The notes below the pieces were generated by a model. The model saw only the letters and a list, made by a program, of their open reading frames with translations, was not told where the DNA came from and did no database searches. 64,000 nt of DNA from Irineochytrium annulatum (taxonomy: Eukaryota; Chytridiomycota; Chytridiomycetes; Chytridiales; Chytridiaceae): NCBI GenBank assembly GCA_027600665.1, contig JADGJL010000002.1, forward strand, positions 124,001-188,000, given 5' to 3'. Within the stretch, counting starts at the first letter, position 1, and the number at the start of each line of letters is the position of its first letter. This document shows, one piece after another, positions 1-8,197 of this stretch. Position numbers and translations under genes: made by a program.

Positions 1-120
1 ATAAATAAATCCAGGTATTGGTAAGACAAAGATACTATGAAAGCATTATCGAGAGAGCAATCACAATGTATTTTAGAACAGCGTGTAGATAGTCAGTTCA
101 AGCGAAATAGGCAGAATCAT

Positions 121-160
121 AAACCGCCCAAAATCCTTATTGGAATTGGACGGTTTTTCT
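121..160 (+). terminator. Rho-independent terminator, left edge
   Basis: Left arm AAACCG with a short CCAA extension pairs with right arm TTGGaCGGTTT, followed by a T-rich tract. It presumably ends a gene lying left of the window; no convincing end of that gene is visible. Confidence 0.5.
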
Positions 161-195
161 TTTCGTCATCAAATAATATTTGCTTCTCAATCGTG

Positions 196-213
196 TATGC
201 GATATATTGCATA
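196..213. promoter_or_regulatory. Candidate operator of the GntR regulator
   Basis: Near-palindrome TATGCGATATATTGCATA (arms TATGC/GCATA) lies 30 bp before the chosen start of the GntR gene. FCD-type GntR proteins bind such short AT-rich palindromes and often autoregulate, so this is a plausible operator, by position only. Confidence 0.35.
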
Positions 214-242
214 TAAGATTAATTGTAATGAGGATGAAAACC

Positions 243-908
243 ATGCCAATTCCCAAAGATTTTGCCTTACCCGCCCGTATGTCTGCAAAAGAAAGAGCGT
301 TTTCTCAGATTCAGCGATGGATTATTGATGGAACACTGCAACCAGGTGAAAAGCTTATGGATGCGGAATTGGCTGAATCGCTTGGAGTCAGCCGGACACC
401 GATTCGGGAGGCATTTCAGTTGCTTGAAGTTCAAGGCCTCGTGTCTATGCATCCAGGAAAAGAAACAAAAGTAACGAATATTGAGAAAAACGATATTTTC
501 AAAATGTACTCAACGATGGCGGCTCTTCAGGCTTTAGCTGCTGAAATCACAGCCCAAATTATTGTTTCAGAACAGATCGAGAAACTAAGATCCATAAATT
601 TGGAATTTGCTAGTTCCATTAAAAATGGACAAGTTTATCAGGCTATGGAGGTGGATGAGCAATTTCATAACTATATTGTGGAGCTCTCAGATAATCCTTA
701 TGTAGCCACATTTAATGCCTCTCTACAGATTCACATTAGGCGATTTAAGTATGTGTTTTTAAAACAACCTATCACGGCTACACTAGCTTCAGTGGAAGTG
801 CATGATTTGATTATTAAAGCTTTTGAAGGCAAAAATAGCGATGATGCTCACATACTAATGAAACAAAATTTTATCCGACCGATGCAGGAACTGTACGAAA
901 TACTTTGA
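243..908 (+). CDS. GntR-family transcriptional regulator (FadR/FCD subfamily)
   Basis: A 221-residue repressor-type regulator. The N-terminal winged helix-turn-helix carries the GntR signature (LAESLGVSRTPIREAFQLLE, about residues 40-60). The C-terminal all-helical FCD domain shows the D-x3-H pattern (VDEQFHNYI) typical of metal- or ligand-binding FCD proteins. The frame is open back to a TTG at 180, but I chose ATG 243 because GAGG sits nine bases upstream and the extra N-terminal residues look non-homologous. The ilvD-type gene begins only 18 bp downstream on the same strand, so the two are probably co-transcribed. It most likely controls the dehydratase in response to a small organic acid; the ligand cannot be told from sequence. 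Confidence 0.88.
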   Translation: MPIPKDFALPARMSAKERAFSQIQRWIIDGTLQPGEKLMDAELAESLGVSRTPIREAFQLLEVQGLVSMHPGKETKVTNIEKNDIFKMYSTMAALQALAAEITAQIIVSEQIEKLRSINLEFASSIKNGQVYQAMEVDEQFHNYIVELSDNPYVATFNASLQIHIRRFKYVFLKQPITATLASVEVHDLIIKAFEGKNSDDAHILMKQNFIRPMQELYEIL

Positions 909-925
909 AATGAGGAATAAAAAAC

Positions 926-2617
926 ATGGAGAATAAAAAAGATCTTCGTATTCGAAGCAAGGTAATCAGTGAAGGTGCTAACCGTGTACCGAACAGAGCC
1001 ATGCTGCGTGCAGTTGGTTTTCAGGATGATGATTTTAAAAAGCCAATGATTGGAATAGCGAGTACGTGGAGTGAGGTAACGCCGTGTAATATGCACATCA
1101 ATGATTTGGCGGTACAAGCTAAGCAGGGCGCACGTGATAACGGCGGTGCTCCACTGATTTTTAATACGATTACCGTTTCGGATGGAATTTCGATGGGGCA
1201 CGGCGGGATGTTGTTCTCGCTACCAAGTCGGGAAGCTATCGCTGATTCGATTGAAATTGTGACCGGAGCGGAGCGATTTGACGGCGTTGTTGCAATCGGT
1301 GGCTGTGACAAGAATACACCTGCATGTCTGATGGCTATTGGACGCATGAACATTCCTTCCGTTTATGTATATGGGGGAACCATTCAACCAGGTAATCTCG
1401 ACGGCAAAAAAGTGGATATCGTTTCCGCTTTTGAAGCCGTTGGTCAATATCAAGATGGTAAAATAACAGATGAACAGTTGCATAAGGTAGAATGCAGTGT
1501 TTGCCCAGGTCCAGGCGCTTGCGGAGGCATGTATACCGCTAATACGATGGCAGCCGCTGCAGAAGCAATGGGGATGTGTTTACCTGGTTCTTCTTCGACA
1601 TCAGCAATTTCAGCGGATAAAGCATCGGAATGCGAAGCAGCCGGTAAACAGGTCATCTCACTGCTTGAACAAGAGATTTATCCAAGAGACATTATGACGA
1701 AGAAAGCATTTGAGAATGCGATCACTGTTGTTATGGCTCTGGGGGGATCAACTAACGCATTTCTCCATCTGCTAGCTATTGCGCACTCGGTAGAAGTCGA
1801 TTTAACTTTGGATGATTTTGAGCGCATTCGCCTGCGTGTTCCTCATTTGGCGGATCTGAAGCCAAGTGGTCAATATGTAATGCAGGATTTGAACGATATC
1901 GGTGGCGTTTCAGGGGTAATGAAGCTATTGCTTGCTGAGGGATTACTTCATGGGGATTGCCTCACGGTAACAGGCAAAACGTTGGCGGAGAATTTAGCGG
2001 AAGCTGCTCCACTTCCGAATGGTCAAGAGATTATACGTCCGCTCGATAATCCGCTAAAGCCAGATGGACCATTAGTTGTGCTTCGCGGAAACCTCGCTCC
2101 TGAAGGCGCTGTTGCAAAAATGTCAGGTATGAAGATACAACAGTTCTCTGGCCCAACTAAGGTGTATGATAGCGAAGATGAGGCGACAGTAGCGATTATG
2201 AATGATGAAATTAAAGAAGGCGATGTCGTGGTCATACGTTACTGTGGTCCGAAGGGTGGACCAGGTATGCCGGAGATGCTTTCCGTAACAGCACTCATCG
2301 TAGGCAAAGGACTCGGTGGGAAAGTTGCTCTCATTACAGATGGTCGATTCTCGGGTGGCTCGCATGGATTTGTAGTCGGCCATGTATCACCTGAAGCACA
2401 GGTAGGTGGACCGATCGCTTTGCTCCAAAATGGGGATATGATCACCATTAACAGTGACATCCAGGAGATGAAGGTTGAGGTGTCAGAAGAAGAGTTAGCC
2501 GCTCGAGCGGAAGCGTGGGTACAACCTCCGCTGAAAGTAAAATCTGGTGTACTGGGCAAATATGCCAAATTAGTTTCATCTGCTTCCAAAGGGGCAGTAA
2601 CCGATTCGATGGATTAA
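926..2617 (+). CDS. ilvD: Dihydroxy-acid dehydratase (IlvD/Edd family)
   Basis: A 563-residue cytoplasmic iron-sulfur dehydratase. IlvD converts 2,3-dihydroxy-3-methyl acids to the 2-keto precursors of valine, isoleucine and pantothenate. The three cluster cysteines of the family are present with the usual spacing (Cys54, Cys127 in [10 protein letters not shown], Cys199 in CPGPGACGG), and the C-terminal part has the family's KGGPGMPEM and DGRFSGG motifs. Length is normal for IlvD. It is not beside other branched-chain genes but in a pair with a GntR/FCD regulator, an arrangement more usual for sugar-acid dehydratases of the same superfamily. The sequence reads as true Bacillus-type IlvD, so I keep that name, with the specialised-paralogue alternative open. 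GAGG lies before the ATG. Confidence 0.9.
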   Translation: MENKKDLRIRSKVISEGANRVPNRAMLRAVGFQDDDFKKPMIGIASTWSEVTPCNMHINDLAVQAKQGARDNGGAPLIFNTITVSDGISMGHGGMLFSLPSREAIADSIEIVTGAERFDGVVAIGGCDKNTPACLMAIGRMNIPSVYVYGGTIQPGNLDGKKVDIVSAFEAVGQYQDGKITDEQLHKVECSVCPGPGACGGMYTANTMAAAAEAMGMCLPGSSSTSAISADKASECEAAGKQVISLLEQEIYPRDIMTKKAFENAITVVMALGGSTNAFLHLLAIAHSVEVDLTLDDFERIRLRVPHLADLKPSGQYVMQDLNDIGGVSGVMKLLLAEGLLHGDCLTVTGKTLAENLAEAAPLPNGQEIIRPLDNPLKPDGPLVVLRGNLAPEGAVAKMSGMKIQQFSGPTKVYDSEDEATVAIMNDEIKEGDVVVIRYCGPKGGPGMPEMLSVTALIVGKGLGGKVALITDGRFSGGSHGFVVGHVSPEAQVGGPIALLQNGDMITINSDIQEMKVEVSEEELAARAEAWVQPPLKVKSGVLGKYAKLVSSASKGAVTDSMD

Positions 2618-2657
2618 ACCAAATATAATCGATAAATTTTAATGATTGCTTTTTCAA

Positions 2658-2687
2658 AGTCGCTCCGCTATGCGGGGCGACTTTTTG
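2658..2687 (+). terminator. Terminator after ilvD
   Basis: An 11-bp stem AGTCGCTCCGC / GCGGGGCGACT (one G-T pair) with a TAT loop is followed by five T residues. It ends the GntR-ilvD unit. Confidence 0.9.
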
Positions 2688-2829
2688 TTGCTCTCTATCA
2701 CATGAACGATATATAGATATTGCGATTGAAAAAAGAGTTAATTTCTATGTGGGAATTGTATATTTTATCGGGGGAAGACCTTTAGTATGTGTATAGGAAA
2801 AAACTAGCGGGGAGTGTAGAATTACATCA

Positions 2830-2848
2830 TATATTGTAAGCGCTTGCT
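2830..2848 (+). promoter_or_regulatory. cre (CcpA) site overlapping a -10 region
   Basis: TGTAAGCGCTTGCT at 2835-2848 fits the cre consensus TGWAARCGYTWNCW at every position. It directly abuts a -10-like TATATT (2830-2835), so bound CcpA would block initiation. It lies about 85 bp before the GH43 gene, as expected for catabolite repression of a glycosidase. Confidence 0.7.
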
Positions 2849-2933
2849 TTAATTACTGAGAGAGGGTACGATGCATTCAATGAATTAACTCAACCCCGTA
2901 ATTCTATTATTCCAATACCAAAGGAGATGCCTT

Positions 2934-3929
2934 ATGAATCAACAACAACTACCTAAGCCTCACCAGCCGCTCGTAACCCACATCTTCACTGCTGACCCGT
3001 CCGCCCATGTCTACGAGGGCAAAATCTACATCTATCCTTCCCATGACCTCGATCATGATGAGCCGAGCAACGATAACGGCGACCAGTATAAAATGGAAGA
3101 CTACCATGTTCTCTCAATGGACAACTTCGATTCCCCGGTGGTCGATCACGGTGAAGCACTGCATCTGAGAGATATTCCATGGGCCTCCAAGCAGCTCTGG
3201 GCACCGGACGCCGCTTACAAGAACAATACCTATTACCTGTTCTTCCCGGCACGGGACCATGACGGCATCTTCCGTCTGGGTGTGGCAACATCAGAGTCTC
3301 CGGCAGGCCCGTTCACGCCGCAGCCGAATTATATGGAAGGCAGCTTCAGTATCGATCCGGCCGTATTGGTGGATGACGACAATCAGTCATACATCTATTT
3401 CGGCGGACTCTGGGGTGGCCAGCTGGAGAAGTGGCAGACTGGCAGCTTCGTGCCAAATGCAGAAGGACCGGCTCCTGACCAGCCGGCGCTTGGACCGCAA
3501 GTTGCCGTGCTTAGCGACGACATGCTGTCCTTCCAGGGCAAGCCTGCTGAGATATCAATTGTCGATGAAGACGGGAATCCGATTCTGGCGGGGGATGAGG
3601 ACCGGAGATATTTTGAAGGACCGTGGATGCATAAATATAACGGATATTACTACCTGTCCTACTCTACAGGCACCACACATAAGCTCGTATATGCGATCGG
3701 CAAGAATCCGATGGGACCATTCACGTTCAAGGGCGAGATTCTATCTCCGGTTATCGGCTGGACAACACACCACTCCATTGTGCAAGTTGAAGACAAGTGG
3801 TATTTGTTCTATCACGACAGCTCCCTGTCGGAAGGCGTCAACCACAAGCGGTGCGTTAAATATTCCGAGCTGAAATACAACGAAGACGGAACGATTCAGA
3901 AGATCAATCCTTATCCGGACGGTGAGTAA
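2934..3929 (+). CDS. Glycoside hydrolase family 43 (xylosidase/arabinofuranosidase type)
   Basis: A 331-residue five-bladed beta-propeller glycosidase without signal peptide, hence cytoplasmic. GH43 enzymes release xylose or arabinose from plant oligosaccharides by inversion. The catalytic triad is visible: Asp21 (TADPSAH, general base), Asp141 (SIDPAVLVDDD, pKa modulator) and Glu229 (YFEGPWMHK, general acid). There is no C-terminal carbohydrate-binding domain; the length is that of a single-propeller member. GGAG lies eight bases before the ATG. It is monocistronic between terminators and carries a perfect cre site upstream. GC content is higher than in the genes to the right. Exact substrate (xylan or arabinan) is unresolved. 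Confidence 0.88.
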   Translation: MNQQQLPKPHQPLVTHIFTADPSAHVYEGKIYIYPSHDLDHDEPSNDNGDQYKMEDYHVLSMDNFDSPVVDHGEALHLRDIPWASKQLWAPDAAYKNNTYYLFFPARDHDGIFRLGVATSESPAGPFTPQPNYMEGSFSIDPAVLVDDDNQSYIYFGGLWGGQLEKWQTGSFVPNAEGPAPDQPALGPQVAVLSDDMLSFQGKPAEISIVDEDGNPILAGDEDRRYFEGPWMHKYNGYYYLSYSTGTTHKLVYAIGKNPMGPFTFKGEILSPVIGWTTHHSIVQVEDKWYLFYHDSSLSEGVNHKRCVKYSELKYNEDGTIQKINPYPDGE

Positions 3930-3981
3930 GCTGGCCGGTTAGCGGAGACAGATACAAATACAAAATAAGGCATAACATGAG

Positions 3982-4007
3982 GCAGCTCCTGACGGAGCTG
4001 CTTTTTT
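3982..4007 (+). terminator. Terminator after GH43
   Basis: Perfect 8-bp stem GCAGCTCC / GGAGCTGC with TGAC loop followed by six T. Confidence 0.93.
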
Positions 4008-4130
4008 GATAGGAGGATCAATTGTGTCACTCAAACGTAATTCTTAACTCCTGATCATGTTTAGGCTGCTTAAACTCGTTACATTAAATTTTAACCCAGG
4101 TTTGTAATCTACTATCTTTTTGCACTTTAT

Positions 4131-4181
4131 AAACAAACCGACCTTATTCCGATTTAAGTAGAATGTAAGGTCGGTTTGTTT
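4131..4181. terminator. 16-bp perfect inverted repeat between convergent genes
   Basis: AAACAAACCGACCTTA at 4131-4146 is repeated inverted at 4166-4181 around a 19-base spacer, 20 bp beyond the stop of the DinB-like gene on the minus strand. Position suggests a terminator, although no long T-run follows on the minus strand. The core ACCGACC/GGTCGGT resembles half of the TetR operators found at 5777 and 6992. Confidence 0.5.
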
Positions 4182-4201
4182 GTTTTAATGAAGGGACATT
4201 A

Positions 4202-4672
4202 CTAACTGTCAATAATGCTCTTGATATTTTTAATTGTTGCAAAGTGCATGGCTTCATGGTAAATCAGAAAACTCAGTAATTGTTCTACATTTGTAAAGGT
4301 AAGTCCTGTAGAAGACTTGTAATGGGGATTGATTTCTTCTTTCAATTTGCCTGAAAGTATCGTTTCAACCCTTTCAATTTGTTCAGTTAACAAGTCGATT
4401 AGCTGTGCCATCGTTGGAGGCTCTATATTCCAGTCAGACGGTTTAGTTCCTGGATCAAACAACTTGCTAAAATGAGCAGGATATTTGGTTTCTTCCCCAG
4501 AAAGTTGGAACGCGAACTTCTCATGTATTACATACATATGGCCTAGATTCCATTTTATATTGTTTTTCAAACCAGTTGGAATGATTTCCGAGGCAGAGTC
4601 ATCTATATCCCTCACATAATCAACTGCCTGACGGCGAACAAATCCCAATTGATCAGCGACAAAATTGCTCAT
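4202..4672 (-). CDS. DinB-family protein
   Basis: A 156-residue four-helix-bundle protein of the DinB/YfiT-like superfamily. These are metal-binding proteins of varied role, some of them thiol (bacillithiol) transferases. Three histidines are placed as in the family: NLGHMYVIHEKF near residue 45 and IYHEAMHF near residues 138-142. It is the last gene of a minus-strand set with a TetR regulator and an NTF2-like protein, 30 bp after the regulator's stop. A GGAGG motif precedes the ATG. A role in detoxification of an electrophile or oxidised substrate is inferred from the neighbours only. Confidence 0.75.
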   Translation of the reverse strand: MSNFVADQLGFVRRQAVDYVRDIDDSASEIIPTGLKNNIKWNLGHMYVIHEKFAFQLSGEETKYPAHFSKLFDPGTKPSDWNIEPPTMAQLIDLLTEQIERVETILSGKLKEEINPHYKSSTGLTFTNVEQLLSFLIYHEAMHFATIKNIKSIIDS

Positions 4673-4702
4673 GATATTGACCTCCTATTAAACAATTTTG
4701 TG

Positions 4703-5284
4703 TCAGTTAGCAGAGTTGCTTTTGGAAACATGAGTTGACACTCGTTGTGACAGATTTGCCAACGTACGTTCAAAAAAGGATTCATCATTAAGAGCTCTAC
4801 TCAGAATTAATCCCCCTTGAATACTGGCAATGGTTTCCTCTGAAATTTGGTCAGCAGTCTCTTTAGAGATACCTGTTTGAACTAGTGCCGCGCTGAAGGC
4901 TTCAATCCATCTTATAAAATATTGCCGAATGACAGCAGCGAATCGATCTCTTGTTTCGTCCAAAGCGAATGCACCAATAAGGCATATACGCTGACCGGAT
5001 TGAAAATAAGTATCGACCTCTTGCCACATATGATCAATGGCTGCCCGGGGTTCATTCTTTTCGAGCGGTTCAAAAATGTTCTTGATAAACCATTGATCAA
5101 TATGTGCAAGAATTTCAGCAGCCATCTCATCTTTTCCACCCGGAAAGAAATAATACAAGCTTCCTTTAGATAGACGCGTACGGGCTGTAATTTTACTCAA
5201 AGATGCACCCTCATAACCTAATTCACGAAATACCTCAGCAACGAGAGGGATGACATCCGCTTTTTCAAAAACAGTACGAGTCAT
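4703..5284 (-). CDS. TetR-family transcriptional regulator
   Basis: A 193-residue repressor. The N-terminal helix-turn-helix (about residues 25-45, [23 protein letters not shown]) is characteristic; the rest is the helical ligand-binding and dimerisation domain, similar in layout to LmrA/YxaF-type regulators. Its start overlaps the stop of the NTF2-like gene by four bases (ATGA), so the two are translationally coupled. A 20-bp palindrome lies upstream of that first gene, and the same palindrome recurs upstream of the alpha/beta hydrolase at 6893. This makes the protein the likely repressor of both its own operon and the hydrolase. The inducer is unknown. Confidence 0.9.
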   Translation of the reverse strand: MTRTVFEKADVIPLVAEVFRELGYEGASLSKITARTRLSKGSLYYFFPGGKDEMAAEILAHIDQWFIKNIFEPLEKNEPRAAIDHMWQEVDTYFQSGQRICLIGAFALDETRDRFAAVIRQYFIRWIEAFSAALVQTGISKETADQISEETIASIQGGLILSRALNDESFFERTLANLSQRVSTHVSKSNSAN

Positions 5285-5742
5285 AGGTTTAACTCACTTA
5301 GGCTTGGATGATCAGCGGGGCGCGTGCCGAGAGGCCAATGAAATTTACGTTCCTCTTCCTTAATCGGCATGTCATTAATCGAAGCAAATCTGCGCTGCAT
5401 CAAGCCGTCCTCAGCAAATTCCCAATTCTCATTTCCATACGATCTGAACCAATTGCCACTATCATCACGCCATTCATATGCAAATCTAACGGCAATACGG
5501 TTATCCGTAAATGACCAAAGTTCCTTGATCAGGCGGTATTCCAGTTCTTTGGCCCATTTCCGAGTTAGTAAAGATACAATATCTTGGCGGCCTGTTATAA
5601 ATTCGCTCCGATTTCTCCAATAACAATCCTCAGTATACACAAGTGAGACGCGCTGAGGATCTCGGCTATTCCAGCTGTCTTCAGCCATACGCGTTTTTTG
5701 GATTGCTGTCTCAAGAGTGAATGGGGGAGTTAAATTATTCAT
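5281..5742 (-). CDS. NTF2-like protein, DUF1348 family
   Basis: A 153-residue protein of the SnoaL/NTF2-like fold, DUF1348 family. The hallmark stretch [17 protein letters not shown] followed by FVRFAYEW-like and [18 protein letters not shown] segments is clear. Function of the family is not established; relatives are small enzymes or binding proteins with a cone-shaped pocket. First gene of the operator-controlled minus-strand operon, translationally coupled to the TetR gene. GAGG-like RBS lies upstream of the ATG (GAAAGCGAGGAAATCTA on the minus strand). Confidence 0.82.
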   Translation of the reverse strand: MNNLTPPFTLETAIQKTRMAEDSWNSRDPQRVSLVYTEDCYWRNRSEFITGRQDIVSLLTRKWAKELEYRLIKELWSFTDNRIAVRFAYEWRDDSGNWFRSYGNENWEFAEDGLMQRRFASINDMPIKEEERKFHWPLGTRPADHPSLSELNL

Positions 5743-5776
5743 TAGATTTCCTCGCTTTCTAAACTGTTTGTATCAG

Positions 5777-5796
5777 TATAAACCGATCGGTTTATA
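5777..5796. promoter_or_regulatory. Operator palindrome 1 of the TetR regulator
   Basis: Perfect 20-bp palindrome TATAAACCGATCGGTTTATA, 35 bp upstream of the NTF2-like gene. The identical sequence occurs once more in the window at 6992-7011. Two identical long palindromes flanking a TetR gene and a separate target are strong circumstantial evidence of a small regulon. Confidence 0.8.
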
Positions 5797-5954
5797 AGTG
5801 CAAGTTTACATCCGAAATTCAATACAAATTTCGAATCGGTTCAGATTCATAATGTACCAAGTAGCCGTCAATCTTATGCGTAGTGGCTCTTTTGGTGTAT
5901 TACCAATGATCACGAGAGTGTTCATTCTTCATATGCATATCCTATGAAAATTTT

Positions 5955-5999
5955 GAACAAGCAGGACGTTCTCCTCTATAGGAGGCGTTCTGCTTGTTC
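5955..5999 (-). terminator. Long hairpin, terminator of the alpha/beta hydrolase gene
   Basis: GAACAAGCAG pairs with CTGCTTGTTC, with an inner CTCC/GGAG helix. It lies 43 bp beyond the stop of the minus-strand hydrolase gene and separates it from the next operon's operator. A-rich sequence on the left gives T-rich RNA for minus-strand transcripts only weakly. Confidence 0.6.
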
Positions 6000-6041
6000 T
6001 TTCATTTTGTTCTTTTAACTAAATGATCAGTCGAATTAAAT

Positions 6042-6893
6042 TTAATCTTGCAAAAATTCGATCAATGCTGCATTAAATTGTTCAGAATGGGTCGCATTGA
6101 AACCGTGTGGTCCACCTTCAACAACGACCAGACGGCTGCCAGGGATGGATTCATGAGTACGTTGTCCGCTCACCTCCAAAGGCACGATGGCATCGGAATC
6201 ACCATGGATAACCAGTGTAGGAATGTTGAACTTCTCCAGATCCTGACGGAAATCCGTAAGGGCAAAGGCAGCAATACAATCCAGTGTGCCTTTAGGTGAA
6301 GCCAGAGCTGCAATATCACGGTTATAAATACGGAATGGTTCGCTCACAAGATCTGTGCGGTCTCCAGCAGCGAAAAAGTTGCTTGTAAAACCATCCAGGA
6401 ATGCTAGCCGATCCGCTTTTACCCCGTTTTGGAACTCTGCAATCGTTGCATCATCCAATCCGCCTTGAGGATTGTCTTCGGTTATATAGAGATAGGGAGG
6501 AACCGCTCCCGCGAATACGGCTTTAGAAACGCGTTCTGTTCCGTAGGTTCCCACATAACGTGCAACTTCGCCGCCACCCATGGAGAATCCGACTAATGTG
6601 GCATCACGCAGATCAAGGTGAAGTATCAATTTATGCAAATCCGAAGCAAATGAATCATAGTCATAACCATCCAAAGGTTGAGAAGACTGACCGAATCCAC
6701 GACGGTCATATGTGATAACACGGTAGCCTGCTTCAATTAGGGCAGGAACTTGCTTCTCCCAGGATCGCCCACTCAAAGGCCAGCCATGAATCAGAATAAT
6801 TGGTTTTCCCGCACCATGATCTTCATAATAGAGTTCAATTGCTTGTTCATTCTCAGCGCCTACATTCACTTTTGCTATGGAAAATACCTCCAT
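6042..6893 (-). CDS. Alpha/beta hydrolase (non-haem chloroperoxidase/esterase type)
   Basis: A 278-283-residue alpha/beta-hydrolase. HGWPLSGRSW forms the oxyanion-hole region, GFSMGGGEV holds the nucleophile Ser104, HGDSDAIVP the acid (Asp232 or Asp234) and GGPHGFN His263. This pattern is typical of cofactor-free haloperoxidases, which act in practice as esterases or perhydrolases. The start is uncertain: ATG 6893 has no ribosome site, whereas GGAGG (6891-6887) inside the frame is eight bases from an ATA codon (6878), exactly where relatives of this family begin (xAKVNVG). The gene has its own promoter region with a second copy of the TetR operator palindrome. Confidence 0.88.
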   Translation of the reverse strand: MEVFSIAKVNVGAENEQAIELYYEDHGAGKPIILIHGWPLSGRSWEKQVPALIEAGYRVITYDRRGFGQSSQPLDGYDYDSFASDLHKLILHLDLRDATLVGFSMGGGEVARYVGTYGTERVSKAVFAGAVPPYLYITEDNPQGGLDDATIAEFQNGVKADRLAFLDGFTSNFFAAGDRTDLVSEPFRIYNRDIAALASPKGTLDCIAAFALTDFRQDLEKFNIPTLVIHGDSDAIVPLEVSGQRTHESIPGSRLVVVEGGPHGFNATHSEQFNAALIEFLQD

Positions 6894-6990
6894 TAGTTGT
6901 TATATTTTGTTTATACACAAGCTATTTGGATCAGACATACGAAAGGGGACTTGTTCATGAATCGCCTCACTCTCTATACCGTTTGTTTTA

Positions 6991-7012
6991 TTATAAACCG
7001 ATCGGTTTATAA
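6991..7012. promoter_or_regulatory. Operator palindrome 2 of the TetR regulator
   Basis: Same palindrome as at 5777, extended by one pair on each side (22 bp, perfect). It lies about 100 bp upstream of the alpha/beta hydrolase start, linking that gene to the TetR protein encoded at 4703-5284. Confidence 0.8.
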
Positions 7013-7121
7013 TTGCAAGTTCATATCTTAGTGTGGGTACTCAGTTGAGTTACCACGATAATTGAGAATCTGAGATGTTAACGCTTCAATTTATTGAATC
7101 CATTATTTAATAAAGGAGTGT

Positions 7122-7331
7122 ATTAATATCGATATTCAATTACGTTTAACTGTCAAAGAGAATATTGAACTACGAATTGAAGAGCAAAAAAAAGAGGCTG
7201 ATCAAATGGACAAGTGGTTGATGACTTATTTCAACATATCCAATAGCCTTACTTACAAATCATCTGCTTTTAAAATCTGTACAATTAGAGGGAACAGCAA
7301 CAAGTTCGAAATCTCGAGTTTCAGTTTGTAA
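7122..7331 (+). CDS. Possible small protein with non-ATG start (ATT/ATC)
   Basis: An unbroken 69-codon frame follows AAAGGAG (7112-7118), but it contains no ATG, GTG or TTG near the ribosome site; candidate starts are ATT 7122 or ATC 7128, and the first in-frame ATG is at about codon 29. The predicted product is charged and lysine/glutamate-rich (LTVKENIELRIEEQKKEA near the N-terminus) with no recognised domain. The stop codon lies in the loop of the 20-bp terminator stem at 7301-7349, so this terminator seems to have evolved with the frame. It may be a real small gene with a rare start, or a relic that lost its start. Function unknown. Confidence 0.3.
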   Translation: MNIDIQLRLTVKENIELRIEEQKKEADQMDKWLMTYFNISNSLTYKSSAFKICTIRGNSNKFEISSFSL

Positions 7332-7356
7332 CTCGAGATTTCGAACTTGTTTTTTT
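7301..7356 (+). terminator. Terminator with perfect 20-bp stem
   Basis: CAAGTTCGAAATCTCGAGTT pairs perfectly with 7330-7349 across a 9-base loop; seven T follow. It separates the small frame at 7122 from the convergent TetR gene. The stop codon of the small frame begins in its loop. Confidence 0.92.
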
Positions 7357-7361
7357 GGTGT

Positions 7362-7937
7362 TCATCTTGAATGAAGGAAATCAAGTCCGTGCATAACGTA
7401 AGGAATAGCCGATTTTATATATTCTTCTGGTGGCACAGTGTTATTGTGTTGCCAATCAACTGAAGCCCCGAAAATTCCCCAACTTAACATGACTGCTGCA
7501 ATTCTCAGTGATTCATCGCTGTCTGTGGAATGTTGTTTTAATAACATTTGGTAAAATAAAAGTTCTAGTTCTTTTTGTATTATGACTTCAATTGTTGTCT
7601 TAAAAGTCTCGAAGCCGCTTCGACACTGTTTTGATAAATCCACTTGAAAATTTGTGATGGACAGGAAAACATTTATGATCGTTGTTTGATTTAACTCTCT
7701 ATACTCAACGATTTCATTATACACAGTGGTCATGAATCCCTCTTTTATTACTTTTTCCAATAAATCATATTTATCAATGAAGTGATAATAGAAGGTGGCA
7801 CGATTTACTGTTGCTTCTTCCGTAATATCCTGGATGGTGATATCCTTAAATTCTTTGTTCTTTAAAACGTGAATAAATCCATCCATGATTAATCTACGTG
7901 TTCGAATAATACGTGGATCTATTTTTGTTTCAGCCAT
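7362..7937 (-). CDS. TetR-family transcriptional regulator
   Basis: A 191-residue regulator. The N-terminal helix-turn-helix is plain (ITIQDITEEATVNRATFYYHFIDKYDLLEKV, about residues 33-63). The remainder is a helical effector domain with a tryptophan-containing C-terminal helix pair. It is divergent from the azoreductase gene; the 260-bp intergenic region holds two palindromes that could be its binding sites. Pairing of a TetR repressor with an FMN azoreductase is common in Firmicutes, where quinones or azo compounds relieve repression. RBS is AAGGAGA before the ATG. Confidence 0.9.
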   Translation of the reverse strand: MAETKIDPRIIRTRRLIMDGFIHVLKNKEFKDITIQDITEEATVNRATFYYHFIDKYDLLEKVIKEGFMTTVYNEIVEYRELNQTTIINVFLSITNFQVDLSKQCRSGFETFKTTIEVIIQKELELLFYQMLLKQHSTDSDESLRIAAVMLSWGIFGASVDWQHNNTVPPEEYIKSAIPYVMHGLDFLHSR

Positions 7938-7985
7938 AAGAAATCTCCTTTTCTTTTTACTATTTTCTATACATATTCGCTTATT

Positions 7986-8001
7986 TGTCGGATATCCGAC
8001 A
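7986..8001. promoter_or_regulatory. Palindrome near TetR start
   Basis: Perfect 16-bp palindrome TGTCGGATATCCGACA, 49 bp upstream of the TetR gene. Candidate operator. Confidence 0.4.
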
Positions 8002-8054
8002 TCGGTTTAAAACTGTTGGTTGAACAATATTTGAATAATAATATAATTCAATTA

Positions 8055-8070
8055 TACAACATGTGTTGTA
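8055..8070. promoter_or_regulatory. Palindrome between TetR and azoreductase genes
   Basis: TACAACA-TG-TGTTGTA, 7-bp arms around a two-base centre. Typical size for a TetR operator and placed in the shared promoter region of the divergent pair. Confidence 0.45.
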
Positions 8071-8197
8071 AAAACAATAGGTGATAAAAAAGCGAGGTGT
8101 TTACAGCTAAATATAAGTGACTTGGAATTTAACAAGTTAACTCGCAAATAGATGGAAGCTTGAGATATTAAAAATTATTATTTTGGAGGTTATCCTT

